Part shown: positions 1 through 8,411 of the stretch, in pieces
Numbering within the stretch: the stretch's first letter is position 1
Layout: each line of letters starts with the position of its first letter
Origin: Deltaproteobacteria bacterium
GTDB taxonomy: Bacteria; Chloroflexota; Dehalococcoidia; Dehalococcoidales; BS750m-G39
Direction of reading: 5' to 3'
NCBI GenBank assembly: GCA_030603275.1
Contig: JAUVYB010000011.1
Location: 1-39,399 of the forward strand
DNA length: 39,399 nt
Translations under genes and position numbers: made by a program
Notes under the pieces: generated by a model
The model's database searches: none
Told to the model about the DNA's origin: nothing
Seen by the model: only the letters and a program-made list of their open reading frames with translations

Positions 1-134
1 AACCGTACCCGCGATATTACTGCCGCAATTACATATATAGACACCAATTTTGGGTTCCAATTTAACCTCCGTCCTATCAGTTAAATACTAGCATAAACAT
101 GCTTGCACCAAAAAGTTGTTTTCACTTTATCCCA

Positions 135-166
135 CCCCCCCCCCTTTTTTTTGGGGGGGGGGGGGG
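135..166. repeat. homopolymer tract C10-T8-G14
   Basis: Ten C are followed by eight T and fourteen G without interruption. The C and G runs can pair across the T8 loop, and the G run could form a G-quadruplex. Homopolymers this long are also hard to sequence, so the run lengths may be wrong. Confidence 0.8.
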
Positions 167-180
167 CGACAAAAGAGTGT

Positions 181-249
181 TAAAAAAATTTCAGGAAACA
201 ATTCGAGGCTGGCTAGCTACGGGGATTTGTTTCAAACATTATGTTAAGC
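181..249 (+). repeat. dispersed repeat family E, copy 1
   Basis: About 68 bp that recurs with roughly 80 percent identity at 9514-9581. The shared core runs from TAAAAAAATTT through GGAAACAATTCG to GTTTCAA and ATGTYAAGC. No protein is supported here. Confidence 0.7.
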
Positions 250-258
250 GGAAGTTAA

Positions 259-330
259 CGGGGTGGGATCTGGTTTTTAGAGTGCGTTTAATTTCCCACC
301 TTCCCACTCATAGAGGTGTAACCTCTCTCG
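259..330 (+). repeat. dispersed repeat family D, copy 1
   Basis: It contains CGGGGTGGG, then TAGAGTGCG, TTCCCACC and the small hairpin AGAGGTGTAACCTCT. The same order is found at 18063-18138, where the hairpin reads AGAGGTTAGACCTCT. Confidence 0.6.
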
Positions 331-370
331 CATTCTTTTTTAGCCCCTCCCCCTGTTAGCAGGTGCCTTT

Positions 371-417
371 CTTCCCACCTTGACCCACCCTACAGAAGTG
401 ATACTTTTATAAGTTTT
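371..417 (+). repeat. dispersed repeat family D, copy 2 (short form)
   Basis: CTTCCCACC, CCCACCCTACAGAAGTG and ATACTT, closely matched by 29480-29524. The AGAAGT/ACTTCT pairing that is perfect in the 29.5-kb copy is partly lost here (ACTTTT). Confidence 0.6.
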
Positions 418-444
418 TGGGAGGCGGGGTTTAAGAGATGCAAA

Positions 445-500
445 GAGGCGGAGCCTTTTTGGACAGGTGGGTATGGGAAAATAGAGAACTGTTAAAAGAG
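445..500 (+). repeat. dispersed repeat family A, copy 1
   Basis: A short hairpin GAGGCGGAGCCTTTTT is followed by GGTGGGTATGGGAA and ATAGAGAACTGTTAAAA. The same two-part order occurs at 12920-12974, 18182-18236 and, more loosely, 12131-12175. The rest of 1-563 shows no gene I can support. Confidence 0.65.
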
Positions 501-509
501 GGGGGCAAT

Positions 510-539
510 TTGTCCTTACCACCCTCATCGTGATAAAAT
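510..539 (+). promoter_or_regulatory. putative promoter of surE
   Basis: TTGTCC, an 18-bp spacer and TAAAAT, about 25 bases before the surE start. Spacing is acceptable and the -35 match is moderate, so this is only a plausible call. Confidence 0.35.
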
Positions 540-563
540 TCGGGGTTAGAGAGGAAACCCCTT

Positions 564-1343
564 ATGAAGATACTGGTAACCAACGACGACGGCATATTTG
601 CCGACGGATTAATAGCACTGGTCAGGGAGCTAAAGAATATAGCTGAGGTAGTGGTGGTAGCCCCGGACAGGGAGCTGAGCGCCATGGGCACAACCGTCAG
701 CCTGCACCAGCCGGTAAGGGCAAGGAAAGCAACACCGGTGGCGGACGGGGTAGAAAGCTACGCTGTGGAGGGCACCCCGGCTGACTGCGTTATCCTTGCT
801 CTGGGTAAGCTGGCCAAGGATGAGATAGACCTGGTCTTTTCCGGCATAAACCGGGGGGCTAACCTGGGCGATGACGTATTAATATCGGGGACGGTGGGGG
901 CGGCTCTCCAGGGCAGCCTGCACGGGCTTCCCGCCCTGGCCATCTCGGCAGGCTGGGGAGATAAATTCTACTTTGATGATGCCGCCAAATTTGCTGCCTT
1001 GTTAGCCAGAAGAATTGAGTCGGGAGTTATACCGGCTGACATATGCCTTAATGTAAACCTGCCCAACCTGCCCCGGGAGGAAATCACCGGGGTGAAGATT
1101 ACCTGCCCCGCCCGTTACAGCCACACCGACATCATTGAAGAGAGGTATAATAACGGGCGCCAGTACTACTGGTTTGTTCGCAAGAGGGTAAACAAGGCGG
1201 TAGACGATAACACCGACACCTGGGCAATGGAGCAGGGCAGTATCTCCATCTCACCCCTGCTCACCAGCCACGCCAATAAACCCCTGTCTCCCCTACCCGA
1301 CGGCCTCTGCTCTGAACTCTTTAACGAGTTTAAACAAATATGA
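564..1343 (+). CDS. surE: 5'-nucleotidase SurE
   Basis: A metal-dependent 5'/3'-nucleotidase that removes phosphate from nucleoside monophosphates in the cytoplasm. The 259-residue protein begins MKILVTNDDG, containing the paired metal-binding aspartates (about residues 8-9). APDRELSAMG follows near residue 33 with the conserved serine. The SGINRGANLG segment near residue 93 carries the metal-binding asparagine, followed by SGTVGAA. Length is normal for the family. An AGAGG precedes the ATG. It stands alone on this strand and converges with mutL, eight bases apart, with only a five-base-pair hairpin (TGAGC-TTAG-GCTCA) between them. Upstream are repeats of families A, D and E. Identification is firm; the physiological substrate cannot be told from sequence. 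Confidence 0.97.
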   Translation: MKILVTNDDGIFADGLIALVRELKNIAEVVVVAPDRELSAMGTTVSLHQPVRARKATPVADGVESYAVEGTPADCVILALGKLAKDEIDLVFSGINRGANLGDDVLISGTVGAALQGSLHGLPALAISAGWGDKFYFDDAAKFAALLARRIESGVIPADICLNVNLPNLPREEITGVKITCPARYSHTDIIEERYNNGRQYYWFVRKRVNKAVDDNTDTWAMEQGSISISPLLTSHANKPLSPLPDGLCSELFNEFKQI

Positions 1344-1351
1344 GCTTAGGC

Positions 1352-3040
1352 TCAGGTCCGGCCAAACTCCTTTTTTAACTGACTGGAGCTAAGGTGAATC
1401 ATGGTCGGCCGGCCGTGGGGGCAGGTGTGGGGGGTGGCGCACCGCTCCATCTGCCGCACCAGTTCCCGCATTTCGGGCTCGGAGAGTGACTGCCCGGCCC
1501 TGACCGCGCCGTGGCAGGCCATAGTGCGGGTCACGCCTTCCGCCCAGTCATTCTTATCCCCCTGGGACAGCGAGTCCAGCAGTTCCCGCAACATGCCTGC
1601 CCAGTCCTTGTCATGAATCAGAGCGGGTAGAGCCCGGATGAGGAAGGTTCTATCGCCAAAAGGCTCGATGGCGAAACCGAACTCGGCCAGCTCCTGATAA
1701 CGCGATTTCAATATCGCCTCCTGCCGGGGACTGACCTCAAACGTCACCGGCTCAAGCAGTCCCTGAACCTCTATATCCCGCTGCGACCTCTGCTGAGCAA
1801 TCTTTTCAAAGAGGACGCGCTCGTGGGCGGCGTGCTGGTCAATAAGGTACAGCCCGTCGGGGCCTTCGGCGATGATATAGCTGTTGTCCAGCTGCCCCAG
1901 TACCCGCAGCACCGGCAGAGACATGGCCGGGGTCGGGGCGGAGGCAATTGAATCAGGAGTAGCCCCGGCATACGGCAGCAAGGTTGTCTCCCTTACTTCT
2001 GAGGGAAATACAGGCTGGGTAGATGCTAGCTCAACCCGGGGCACCGTGATTTGTTCCGTTAAAGCCCGGCGAACCGCCCGCTGGACCGCGCTGAAGATTG
2101 CCGAACCATTACGGAATTTCACCTCGCTCTTGGTGGGATGAATATTAACATCCAGCTCCTGAGGCGGCAGCAAGATGTTGATAACGGCCACCGGGTGCTT
2201 GCCCACCATTAAGAGCCCGTGATAGGCTTCCTCCACCGCACGGGCCAGCATACGGCTGTTTACCCAGCGGCGGTTGACAAAGAAGCTAAGGTAGCCCCGC
2301 CCCGAGCGGCTTACTTTAGGTGCACCGACTATGCCCGTAACCCGGGGAGATGAAGCCGCCGCTTTATCATTAAGCCCAATCATATTACCGGCGATCTCAG
2401 TCCCGTAAACTTCAGCTATGCTGTCTACGAGATGTCCGCTGCCCGGCGTTCTCAGTGCCACCCTGTCATCAATTAATAATGAAAATTTGACCTCGGGGAA
2501 GGCAAGGGCATACTGGCTGACCACGTTGGCGATATGGCTGTTTTCCGTGGCCACCGACTTGAGAAACTTCAACCTGGCCGGTATCTTGCGGAATAGATTG
2601 CGCGCCGTGACCGTGGTTCCCTGAGACCGCCCCCGTCTGCCCTGCCCGGAGATTATACCGTCCTGCAAGCTTAGATAGACGCCCGCTTTTTCACCAGTGG
2701 CGCAGCTAACCATATCCACCTGAGCCACCGCGGCGATACTGGGCAGCGCCTCCCCACGGAAACCGAGGCTCTGGATAGACTCCAGGTCTTCCAGATTGGC
2801 TACCTTGCTAGTGGCGTAGCGGTCAAAGGCAAGTCCCATTTCATCTGAGGGAATCCCGGTACCGTTATCGGTCACCCGGATTAAGCCCACCCCACCACCC
2901 CTTACCTCAACCGAAATTTGGGATGAGCCGGCATCCAGCGAATTCTCCACCAGCTCCTTGACCACCGAAGCCGGCCTATCCACCACCTCCCCGGCGGCAA
3001 TCTGGGCGACTACTTTAGGGTCTAAGGCTCTGATTGGCAT
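1352..3040 (-). CDS. mutL: DNA mismatch repair protein MutL (endonuclease type)
   Basis: The mismatch-repair coordinator: an N-terminal GHKL ATPase and a C-terminal dimerisation/nuclease domain. The ATPase motifs are clear: VKELVENSLDAG, DNGTGI and GFRGEALPSIA within the first 110 residues. Near residue 398 the DQHAAHERVLFE segment fits the DQHA(X)2E(X)4E metal-dependent endonuclease motif. Downstream ACHGAVRAGQ and CPHGRPT give the other conserved C-terminal motifs. It should therefore nick DNA itself, as in bacteria without MutH. At 562 residues it is complete. It lies two bases after the pcrA stop on the same strand, so the two are probably co-transcribed. No mutS is in the window. Confidence 0.96.
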   Translation of the reverse strand: MPIRALDPKVVAQIAAGEVVDRPASVVKELVENSLDAGSSQISVEVRGGGVGLIRVTDNGTGIPSDEMGLAFDRYATSKVANLEDLESIQSLGFRGEALPSIAAVAQVDMVSCATGEKAGVYLSLQDGIISGQGRRGRSQGTTVTARNLFRKIPARLKFLKSVATENSHIANVVSQYALAFPEVKFSLLIDDRVALRTPGSGHLVDSIAEVYGTEIAGNMIGLNDKAAASSPRVTGIVGAPKVSRSGRGYLSFFVNRRWVNSRMLARAVEEAYHGLLMVGKHPVAVINILLPPQELDVNIHPTKSEVKFRNGSAIFSAVQRAVRRALTEQITVPRVELASTQPVFPSEVRETTLLPYAGATPDSIASAPTPAMSLPVLRVLGQLDNSYIIAEGPDGLYLIDQHAAHERVLFEKIAQQRSQRDIEVQGLLEPVTFEVSPRQEAILKSRYQELAEFGFAIEPFGDRTFLIRALPALIHDKDWAGMLRELLDSLSQGDKNDWAEGVTRTMACHGAVRAGQSLSEPEMRELVRQMERCATPHTCPHGRPTMIHLSSSQLKKEFGRT

Positions 3041-3042
3041 AG

Positions 3043-5238
3043 TTACCTGGTCTTCTCCGTCTTCTCCAGATTAGCAAAGCTCAAGAGAAGCTTTTTGACC
3101 CCCACCCCGCTGGTAAAAGCCACCAGCACCTCTTTATCGTCCCTTACCGGCTTGCAGTTGACTACCACCCCGTCACCAAACTGTGCATGGCGGACATGGT
3201 CGCCGGGCTTAAGTTCGGGGATATCGGCAGGGGGAGCCGGAGCCTTATTCCAGGAATACGAAGACGGCATCACCTGGCTCTCCTCTCTCTGCCATAAGTC
3301 GCCCTTGTTTATCAGGTGCTGGGGTATGTCTTTTAAGAAACGTGACGGCGTGCTCACCATGTGAGAGCCCATCAGGCTGCGGCGGAAGGCATAGACCAGA
3401 TAGACCCGCTGCTTGGCCCGGGTTATACCCACATAGCAGAGCCGCCTTTCTTCCTCCATCTGCGCCGGGTCGGTCAGTGACTTGAAGTGGGGCAGGATGC
3501 CATCCTCCACGCCGACGATAAACACCACCGGAAACTCCAGCCCCTTGGCCTGGTGCAGTGTGACCAGGGTCACGGTGTCAACCGTCTCGTCAAGACCGTC
3601 CACATTGGATACCAGGGTCACCCCCTCAAGGAAGGCGGTCAGGCCCTCATCGGGCTTAAGGTAACGGTAGTCCTTGGCAACGGCGCGAAGCTCCAGTATG
3701 TTTTCCCAGCGCTCCTCACCGTCCTTTTCGCCCAGCAGGTATTCCTCATAGCCAGTCCGTTTTATAACCAGGTCGAACAAATCAACCAGGCTAAATTCCT
3801 GACTGCGGCTGGTAAGCTCCTGCATCAGCTCCAGAAAGCCAGCCAGCGCCTTAACTATGCGAGAGTTAAACGTAGGCCGCTGTTCCCCATCTTCCTTCGG
3901 TTCAGCGATACGCTTTAGCGCCTCATACCGGGAGATGCCCAGGGACTTTGCCCAGCTGGAAAGCTGGCTCTGGCTCTGCTGGCCGATACCCCGCCCCGGC
4001 ACATTGATGATTCGGAGCAGGCTGACGCTGTCCTGAGGGTTCTGGATAACCCTCAAATAGGCGATGATGTCCTTGACCTCCCGCCGCTCGTAGAAGCGTG
4101 TGCCGGCTATAAGTTTATAGGGCGTCCCGTAGCGGATAAAGGCTTCCTCCAGAGCCCTTGACTGGGCGTTGGTGCGGTACATCACGGCACAGTCGCTTAA
4201 GTGAGCCTTACCCCCCTCCACCAGACGCTCTATCTCACTGACGACGAACTGGGCTTCCTCCTGTTCGGTGTAGGTCTCGACGATATTTACCATCTCGCCC
4301 GGCTCGTTATCAGTCCACAGCTTCTTGGGCTTGCGCTGCAGATTGGCCGAGATTACGTGAGAGGCTGCCTCCAGAATAAGCTGGGTGGAGCGATAGTTCT
4401 GCTCCAGCAGCACCACTTTAGCCTCTGGGTAGTCCTTCTCAAAGCTGAGGATATTGCGCAGGTCGGCGAACCTCCAGGAGTAAATAGACTGGTCGGGGTC
4501 ACCAACCACACAGATATTGTGCCTATCACCGCCCAGTTGCTTTATCAACTCATACTGGACCAGGTTGGTATCCTGAAACTCGTCGACCAGGATATGCAAA
4601 TAGCGGGACTGGTATTTGGCCAGGGTCTCCGGGCTGCTTCTGAATAGCTGCACCGTTTTCATCAGCAGGTCGTCGAAGTCCAGGGCATTATTCTCCGTCA
4701 GTGTTGCCTGATAGCGCTCATAGACCCGCCCCACCACCTCCTCAAAGTAGCTGTGGGTACTCCTGGCGTATTCCTTGGGGGTTACGGTGCTGCTCTTGGC
4801 GGCGGAAATACCTGAGGCTATCGCTCGCGGGGCGTACTGCTTGGGGTCAAGCCCTATTTCCTGGATAGCCCGCTTGAGCAGGCTTAGCTGGTCTTCGTCA
4901 TCGTAGATGACGAACCTGGGGTCAACGTCTATAGCCCGGCCGGCCTGGCGCAGGATGCGGGCGCAGATGGCGTGAAAGGTGCCGATGGTCAGGTCCCCCG
5001 CCATCCTCTCCCCGATAAGGCGCTGAAGCCTCTCCACCATCTCCCTGGCGGCCTTATTGGTGAAGGTAACCGCCATAATGCGGTGGGGGCTGACCCCGCA
5101 GACCTTGATAAGGTAGGCCACCCGGTGGGCGATAACCCTGGTCTTGCCGCTGCCCGGCCCGGCCAGAATCAATACCGGCCCCTCTATTGCTTCTACCGCT
5201 TCCCTCTGCGCCGGGTTAAGCTCATCCAGAATATCCAT
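3043..5238 (-). CDS. pcrA: ATP-dependent DNA helicase PcrA/UvrD
   Basis: A superfamily 1A 3'-5' helicase of DNA repair and replication. Motifs in order: AGPGSGKT (Walker A, residues 26-33), VTFTNKAAREM (Ia), LVDEFQDTN (Walker B, near 220), GDPDQSIYSWR (III), a NYRS segment (IV), VTLHQAKGLEFPVVF (V) and CYVGITRAKQRVYL (VI). The C-terminus carries GDHVRHAQFGDGVV, the Tudor-like tail typical of PcrA. It is a normal-length 731 residues. It is upstream of mutL, with two bases between them, which makes a mismatch-repair pair. In Gram-positive-like lineages PcrA is the usual name for this architecture. Confidence 0.96.
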   Translation of the reverse strand: MDILDELNPAQREAVEAIEGPVLILAGPGSGKTRVIAHRVAYLIKVCGVSPHRIMAVTFTNKAAREMVERLQRLIGERMAGDLTIGTFHAICARILRQAGRAIDVDPRFVIYDDEDQLSLLKRAIQEIGLDPKQYAPRAIASGISAAKSSTVTPKEYARSTHSYFEEVVGRVYERYQATLTENNALDFDDLLMKTVQLFRSSPETLAKYQSRYLHILVDEFQDTNLVQYELIKQLGGDRHNICVVGDPDQSIYSWRFADLRNILSFEKDYPEAKVVLLEQNYRSTQLILEAASHVISANLQRKPKKLWTDNEPGEMVNIVETYTEQEEAQFVVSEIERLVEGGKAHLSDCAVMYRTNAQSRALEEAFIRYGTPYKLIAGTRFYERREVKDIIAYLRVIQNPQDSVSLLRIINVPGRGIGQQSQSQLSSWAKSLGISRYEALKRIAEPKEDGEQRPTFNSRIVKALAGFLELMQELTSRSQEFSLVDLFDLVIKRTGYEEYLLGEKDGEERWENILELRAVAKDYRYLKPDEGLTAFLEGVTLVSNVDGLDETVDTVTLVTLHQAKGLEFPVVFIVGVEDGILPHFKSLTDPAQMEEERRLCYVGITRAKQRVYLVYAFRRSLMGSHMVSTPSRFLKDIPQHLINKGDLWQREESQVMPSSYSWNKAPAPPADIPELKPGDHVRHAQFGDGVVVNCKPVRDDKEVLVAFTSGVGVKKLLLSFANLEKTEKTR

Positions 5239-5245
5239 CTAACTC

Positions 5246-5251
5246 ATTATA
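5246..5251 (-). promoter_or_regulatory. -10 element of pcrA, possible leaderless start
   Basis: On the minus strand a perfect TATAAT lies seven bases before the pcrA ATG, which would place the transcript start at or next to the ATG. No good Shine-Dalgarno sequence is seen there. A clear -35 element was not found. Confidence 0.4.
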
Positions 5252-5288
5252 ACATTGGCGGGGGACGGCTTGAAAGGCGGAAAGCCCT

Positions 5289-5337
5289 TTGACAAACGGA
5301 AGTTTAAACTATAGAATATATGTGGATATGCGCATAT
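5289..5337 (+). promoter_or_regulatory. arsR promoter with downstream ArsR operator
   Basis: TTGACA (5289-5294), a 17-bp spacer and TAGAAT (5312-5317) make a strong promoter. The perfect palindrome ATATGCGCATAT (5326-5337) begins about where transcription would start. A related palindrome lies before the permease, so both are candidate binding sites for the ArsR encoded just downstream. Confidence 0.7.
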
Positions 5338-5359
5338 GCTATTATAATGAGGAATAGTC

Positions 5360-5734
5360 ATGCAAGACCTGATTAAGGCAACCAAGGCTCTCTCCGATGA
5401 GACCAGGCTCAGGATTTTAAACATACTCTTGGAGAGAGAGTGCTGTGTCTGCGAGGTAATGCAGGCACTGGACATATCCCAGTCCCGGGCTTCACGCAAC
5501 CTCGGCATTCTGCAGGACGCCGGCTTTCTGACCGCTAAGAGAGACGGGACGTGGATAGTCTATTCCGTGGACTGGCAGACGGCTAACCACTATGCCGCCT
5601 CACTGGCGAAATTATTCAAAAGCTCCCCTGCCGGTGACGAGGTAACGGCACATGACAGGGAAAGGCTCAAGAAGGCGGAGCGGGTAGGCCCGAGCTGTGC
5701 CGGCAGGATAAGAACCGGAAGGGCTCAAGCCTAA
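5360..5734 (+). CDS. arsR: ArsR/SmtB-family arsenic-responsive repressor
   Basis: A winged-helix metalloregulator that leaves DNA when As(III) or a similar thiol-binding metalloid binds. The 124-residue protein has the ALSDETRLRILNIL start of the family. At about residues 31-35 is ECCVCEV, the counterpart of the ELCVCDL sensor helix, with the paired cysteines. The recognition helix follows in SQSRASRNLGILQDAG, then the wing (KRDGTWIVYSV). A further cysteine lies near the C-terminus (PSCAGR). GAGG precedes the ATG. It heads the arsenic cluster and has its own promoter with an overlapping palindrome. The exact inducer (arsenite versus an organoarsenical) is inferred from the neighbours. Confidence 0.9.
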   Translation: MQDLIKATKALSDETRLRILNILLERECCVCEVMQALDISQSRASRNLGILQDAGFLTAKRDGTWIVYSVDWQTANHYAASLAKLFKSSPAGDEVTAHDRERLKKAERVGPSCAGRIRTGRAQA

Positions 5735-5758
5735 TTTTTTTAGCTTCAATATATGCTT

Positions 5759-5770
5759 TAATGCGCATTA
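5759..5770 (+). promoter_or_regulatory. second ArsR-type operator before the permease gene
   Basis: TAATGCGCATTA is a perfect 12-bp palindrome with the same ATGCGCAT core as the site at 5326-5337. It lies 15 bases before the permease ATG. A promoter there is not clear. Confidence 0.55.
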
Positions 5771-5785
5771 TAGGATAGAATTATC

Positions 5786-6820
5786 ATGGCCGTTTTCCTG
5801 AACTTACTACAGGGTGGATGGGATGCGCTCCTTGCGTACCTCTCAGTGCATGTGCTCACCTGCCTCGTGCCGGCCTTCTTTATAGCCGGGGCTCTTGCTG
5901 TGTTCATCTCCCAAGCCTCAGTGATAAAATACTTCGGTCCAGGAGCTAAAAAGCTCTTGTCTTACAGTGTTGCTTCGGTTTCAGGAACTATACTGGCCGT
6001 CTGCTCCTGCACCGTGCTGCCGCTTTTCGGCGGTATCTATAAGCGGGGCGCTGGCATTGGCCCTGCGGTGGCATTCCTGTACTCAGGCCCGGCAATCAAT
6101 GTCTTGGCTATAGTCTACACTGCCCGTATCCTCGGCTATGACCTGGGTTTAGCCAGGGCTATTGGTGCTGTCGTCTTTGCTGTCGGCATTGGCCTGATTA
6201 TGGCTCTCATCTACCGTAAGGAAGAGTCGCTCAAGGATTCAGCCGCCTTCGATGCCCTGGAGGCCGACCCATCCGCCAAGCCCTGGTGGCAGCAGGTTGT
6301 CTTTTTCGCCGTAATGGTCGGTATACTGGTATTCGCCGCGTCACAGAACTGGATTGCCACCGGCATACTGCTGACATCCCTGGGAATAATCCTGTGGCGC
6401 TGGTTTACCAGGGGTGAAATCGGCATATGGATGAAGGAGACGCTGCGCTTTGCCCGCCTCATCGTGCCCTGGCTGCTAGTTGGCGTGTTTGCCGCGGGAA
6501 TCATCACCACCTTTGTACCTCAGGACGCTGTCACCAGCTGGGTAGGCGGTAATAGCCTCTTTGCCAACTTCATCGCTTCCTTCCTTGGGGCATTGATGTA
6601 CTTTGCCACCCTGACCGAGGTACCCATCGTCAGCGCCTTTATGAACCTGGGCATGGGGAAGGGGCCGACGCTGGCACTCTTACTGGCTGGACCAGCACTC
6701 TCACTGCCCAATATGCTGGTTATCCGCAGCATCATGGGCACCAAAAAGACACTTACGTATATCAGTCTGGTGGTGGTATTTGCCACTCTCTCCGGTTATA
6801 TTTTTGGGCTAATAGCTTAG
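5786..6820 (+). CDS. ArsP-type permease (DUF318 family)
   Basis: A multi-pass inner-membrane permease of the ArsP/DUF318 family, whose studied members export trivalent organoarsenicals or other thiol-binding metals. The 344 residues contain about ten hydrophobic segments. A conserved cysteine loop [18 protein letters not shown] sits near residue 75, followed by [18 protein letters not shown] second half repeats the permease pattern after a hydrophilic loop near residues 145-165 ([17 protein letters not shown] further on). It lies between arsR and an ArsE-like thioredoxin gene, which supports an arsenic role. The substrate is inferred; related permeases near other metal regulators exist. Confidence 0.8.
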   Translation: MAVFLNLLQGGWDALLAYLSVHVLTCLVPAFFIAGALAVFISQASVIKYFGPGAKKLLSYSVASVSGTILAVCSCTVLPLFGGIYKRGAGIGPAVAFLYSGPAINVLAIVYTARILGYDLGLARAIGAVVFAVGIGLIMALIYRKEESLKDSAAFDALEADPSAKPWWQQVVFFAVMVGILVFAASQNWIATGILLTSLGIILWRWFTRGEIGIWMKETLRFARLIVPWLLVGVFAAGIITTFVPQDAVTSWVGGNSLFANFIASFLGALMYFATLTEVPIVSAFMNLGMGKGPTLALLLAGPALSLPNMLVIRSIMGTKKTLTYISLVVVFATLSGYIFGLIA

Positions 6821-6843
6821 TAAATTTAAGAGGAGGTAATAGG

Positions 6844-7092
6844 ATGAAAATTAAAGTACTGGGGCCGGGCTGCGCACGTTGTCACCAGCTTGAGAAGGCG
6901 ACAAGGGAAGTGGTTAAGGAACTGGGCATCGATGCCGAAGTCGAAGAAATAAAGGATATGAAAAAGATAATGGAATACCCCATCCTGACCACACCCGGAC
7001 TGGTTATCGATGAAAAGCTGGTATGCTCAGGGCGGGTGCCCACCAAGGCTGAGGTGACCACTTTTATCACCACGGCTCTGGCAAAAGAATAA
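6844..7092 (+). CDS. small thioredoxin-fold protein, ArsE-like
   Basis: An 82-residue thioredoxin-fold protein with a CARC redox motif at about residues 10-13 ([12 protein letters not shown]) and a [10 protein letters not shown] segment containing the cis-proline. It matches the redox-active disulfide protein family (thioredoxin_3). AGGAGG lies just before the ATG. It is followed by an ArsF-like lipoprotein and an ArsG-like permease. That order matches the arsEFG operon, known for reducing nitro-aromatic arsenicals and exporting the amino products. Calling it ArsE depends on this context; the protein family alone is broader. Confidence 0.75.
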   Translation: MKIKVLGPGCARCHQLEKATREVVKELGIDAEVEEIKDMKKIMEYPILTTPGLVIDEKLVCSGRVPTKAEVTTFITTALAKE

Positions 7093-7166
7093 ATCGGCTA
7101 AAATAGATCTTATTAATTCCTTGGGAGGGTGGAAGCACTGGCAAGGGTTGTAAGGGAGTAAGTATT

Positions 7167-7646
7167 ATGATTAAAGCATCAAGCCGTCTCCGAAAGCCTG
7201 TTATACTCTGGATGATACTGACTGTTTGCCTGATATTGCTATCGGGCTGCAGTCCCTCGCTGACAACCGGCGGACACCAAACGCCGGAAACACCCTCTGC
7301 GCCGGCTGATACGGTTGAAGTAGTTTACTTCCATCGCTCGCAGCGCTGCTCGGGGTGTTTATATGCCGAAGCCGGCACGCAATTCACGCTGGAAAATTAC
7401 TTCGCTAGTGAACTGGCGGAAGGCAAGATAGTATTTAAAGTTATTGACCTGGGAGATGAAGCCAATACCGCCATAGTCGAGCGCTACGGGGCTTATACCT
7501 CGTCCCTGTTCATAAATGGTATCAGAGATGGCAATGACTATATCGAAGAGGTAACGGATATCTGGCTTGTGCTCGGTAAAGATAGCGAATTTATTGCCAT
7601 AGTAAAGGACAAGATTGAAAGCTGTTTAGGGGAGAAACAATCGTGA
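7167..7646 (+). CDS. thioredoxin-fold lipoprotein, ArsF-like
   Basis: A 159-residue predicted lipoprotein. A positively charged start and a hydrophobic stretch end in LLSGC, a good lipobox with the lipidated cysteine near residue 28. A Thr/Pro-rich linker follows. The outer domain has VVYFHRSQRCSGC, a CxxC thioredoxin-type motif, and a downstream SSLFINGIRDG loop. The domain resembles the family annotated as nitrophenyl compound nitroreductase subunit ArsF. Its stop overlaps the next start by four bases (GTGA), so translation is coupled to the ArsG-like permease. It would act on the outer face of the membrane. The nitroreductase role is known for the family and not proved here. Confidence 0.72.
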   Translation: MIKASSRLRKPVILWMILTVCLILLSGCSPSLTTGGHQTPETPSAPADTVEVVYFHRSQRCSGCLYAEAGTQFTLENYFASELAEGKIVFKVIDLGDEANTAIVERYGAYTSSLFINGIRDGNDYIEEVTDIWLVLGKDSEFIAIVKDKIESCLGEKQS

Positions 7647-8365
7647 ATCTCGGTGAACTGGCGCTGGAGCTTGCCCGGGGTAGCAGTATTCCCCTCATAT
7701 CAGCTTTCCTGATAGGAATACTGGTCTCCGTTAGCCCCTGCCCGCTGGCGACCAATGTTACGGCAATAGCCTATATCGGCCGAAGGGCGGGAGAGAAGAA
7801 ATACGCTGTAACCGCGGCTTCCCTCTATACGCTGGGGCGGATGTTCACTTATTCTGTTATCGGGATTCTCATAATTGTGGTCGGGCTCGGCGTTGCCGGA
7901 ATCTCCTCCTTTCTTCAGGATATCGGGGAACAATGGCTGGGACCGCTGTTAATCGCTGTAGGCATACTGTTGCTTGTTATTGACAAGCTTCCGTTCGTAA
8001 GAGGAAGCGGTAGATTGCACGACCTGGGCAGCAAGGTTGCTGACTGGGGTATCATCGGTGGCTTCTTCCTGGGAGCGTTATTTGCCATGGCGTTCTGTCC
8101 GTTCAGCGCCGTACTGTTTTTCGGTGTGCTGATACCGATAGCATTGAAATCGACTGCCGGCGTTCTGCTGCCGCCGGCTTTTGCCATTGGCACCGGGCTG
8201 CCGGTCCTGCTCCTCGGTATATTACTTTCTTTCGGGGTCGGCAGGGTAACCTCCTGGATAAATGCCTTAAACCGGGCGCAGCCGGTAATTCGCATCGCGG
8301 TTTCCATAATCTTCATGGGAGTTGGAATATACTATATAGTGCTGTGGATTCAGAGTTGGGCATAA
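7643..8365 (+). CDS. CcdA/DsbD-like permease, ArsG-like
   Basis: A 240-residue polytopic membrane protein of the CcdA/DsbD transmembrane fold with about six helices. The two pseudo-symmetric cysteine segments are VSPCPLATNVTAIAY (near residue 32) and AMAFCPFSAVLFFG (near 150). This pattern fits the ArsG family of aromatic aminobenzylarsenical efflux permeases. A plain CcdA electron carrier is the main alternative. It starts with GTG inside the ArsF-like stop region (four-base overlap). With its two upstream partners it gives an ArsEFG-like set that probably reduces and exports aromatic arsenicals. Confidence 0.72.
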   Translation: MNLGELALELARGSSIPLISAFLIGILVSVSPCPLATNVTAIAYIGRRAGEKKYAVTAASLYTLGRMFTYSVIGILIIVVGLGVAGISSFLQDIGEQWLGPLLIAVGILLLVIDKLPFVRGSGRLHDLGSKVADWGIIGGFFLGALFAMAFCPFSAVLFFGVLIPIALKSTAGVLLPPAFAIGTGLPVLLLGILLSFGVGRVTSWINALNRAQPVIRIAVSIIFMGVGIYYIVLWIQSWA

Positions 8366-8411
8366 CAAATAGCTCCATCCGTTAAAGTAGAGGGGGCAAG
8401 GGGTAGACAAT

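Noticed and set aside
99-359. 86-codon plus-strand frame
   Set aside because: It runs through the C10-T8-G14 tract and family E and D repeats, with no ribosome-binding site or protein-like composition.
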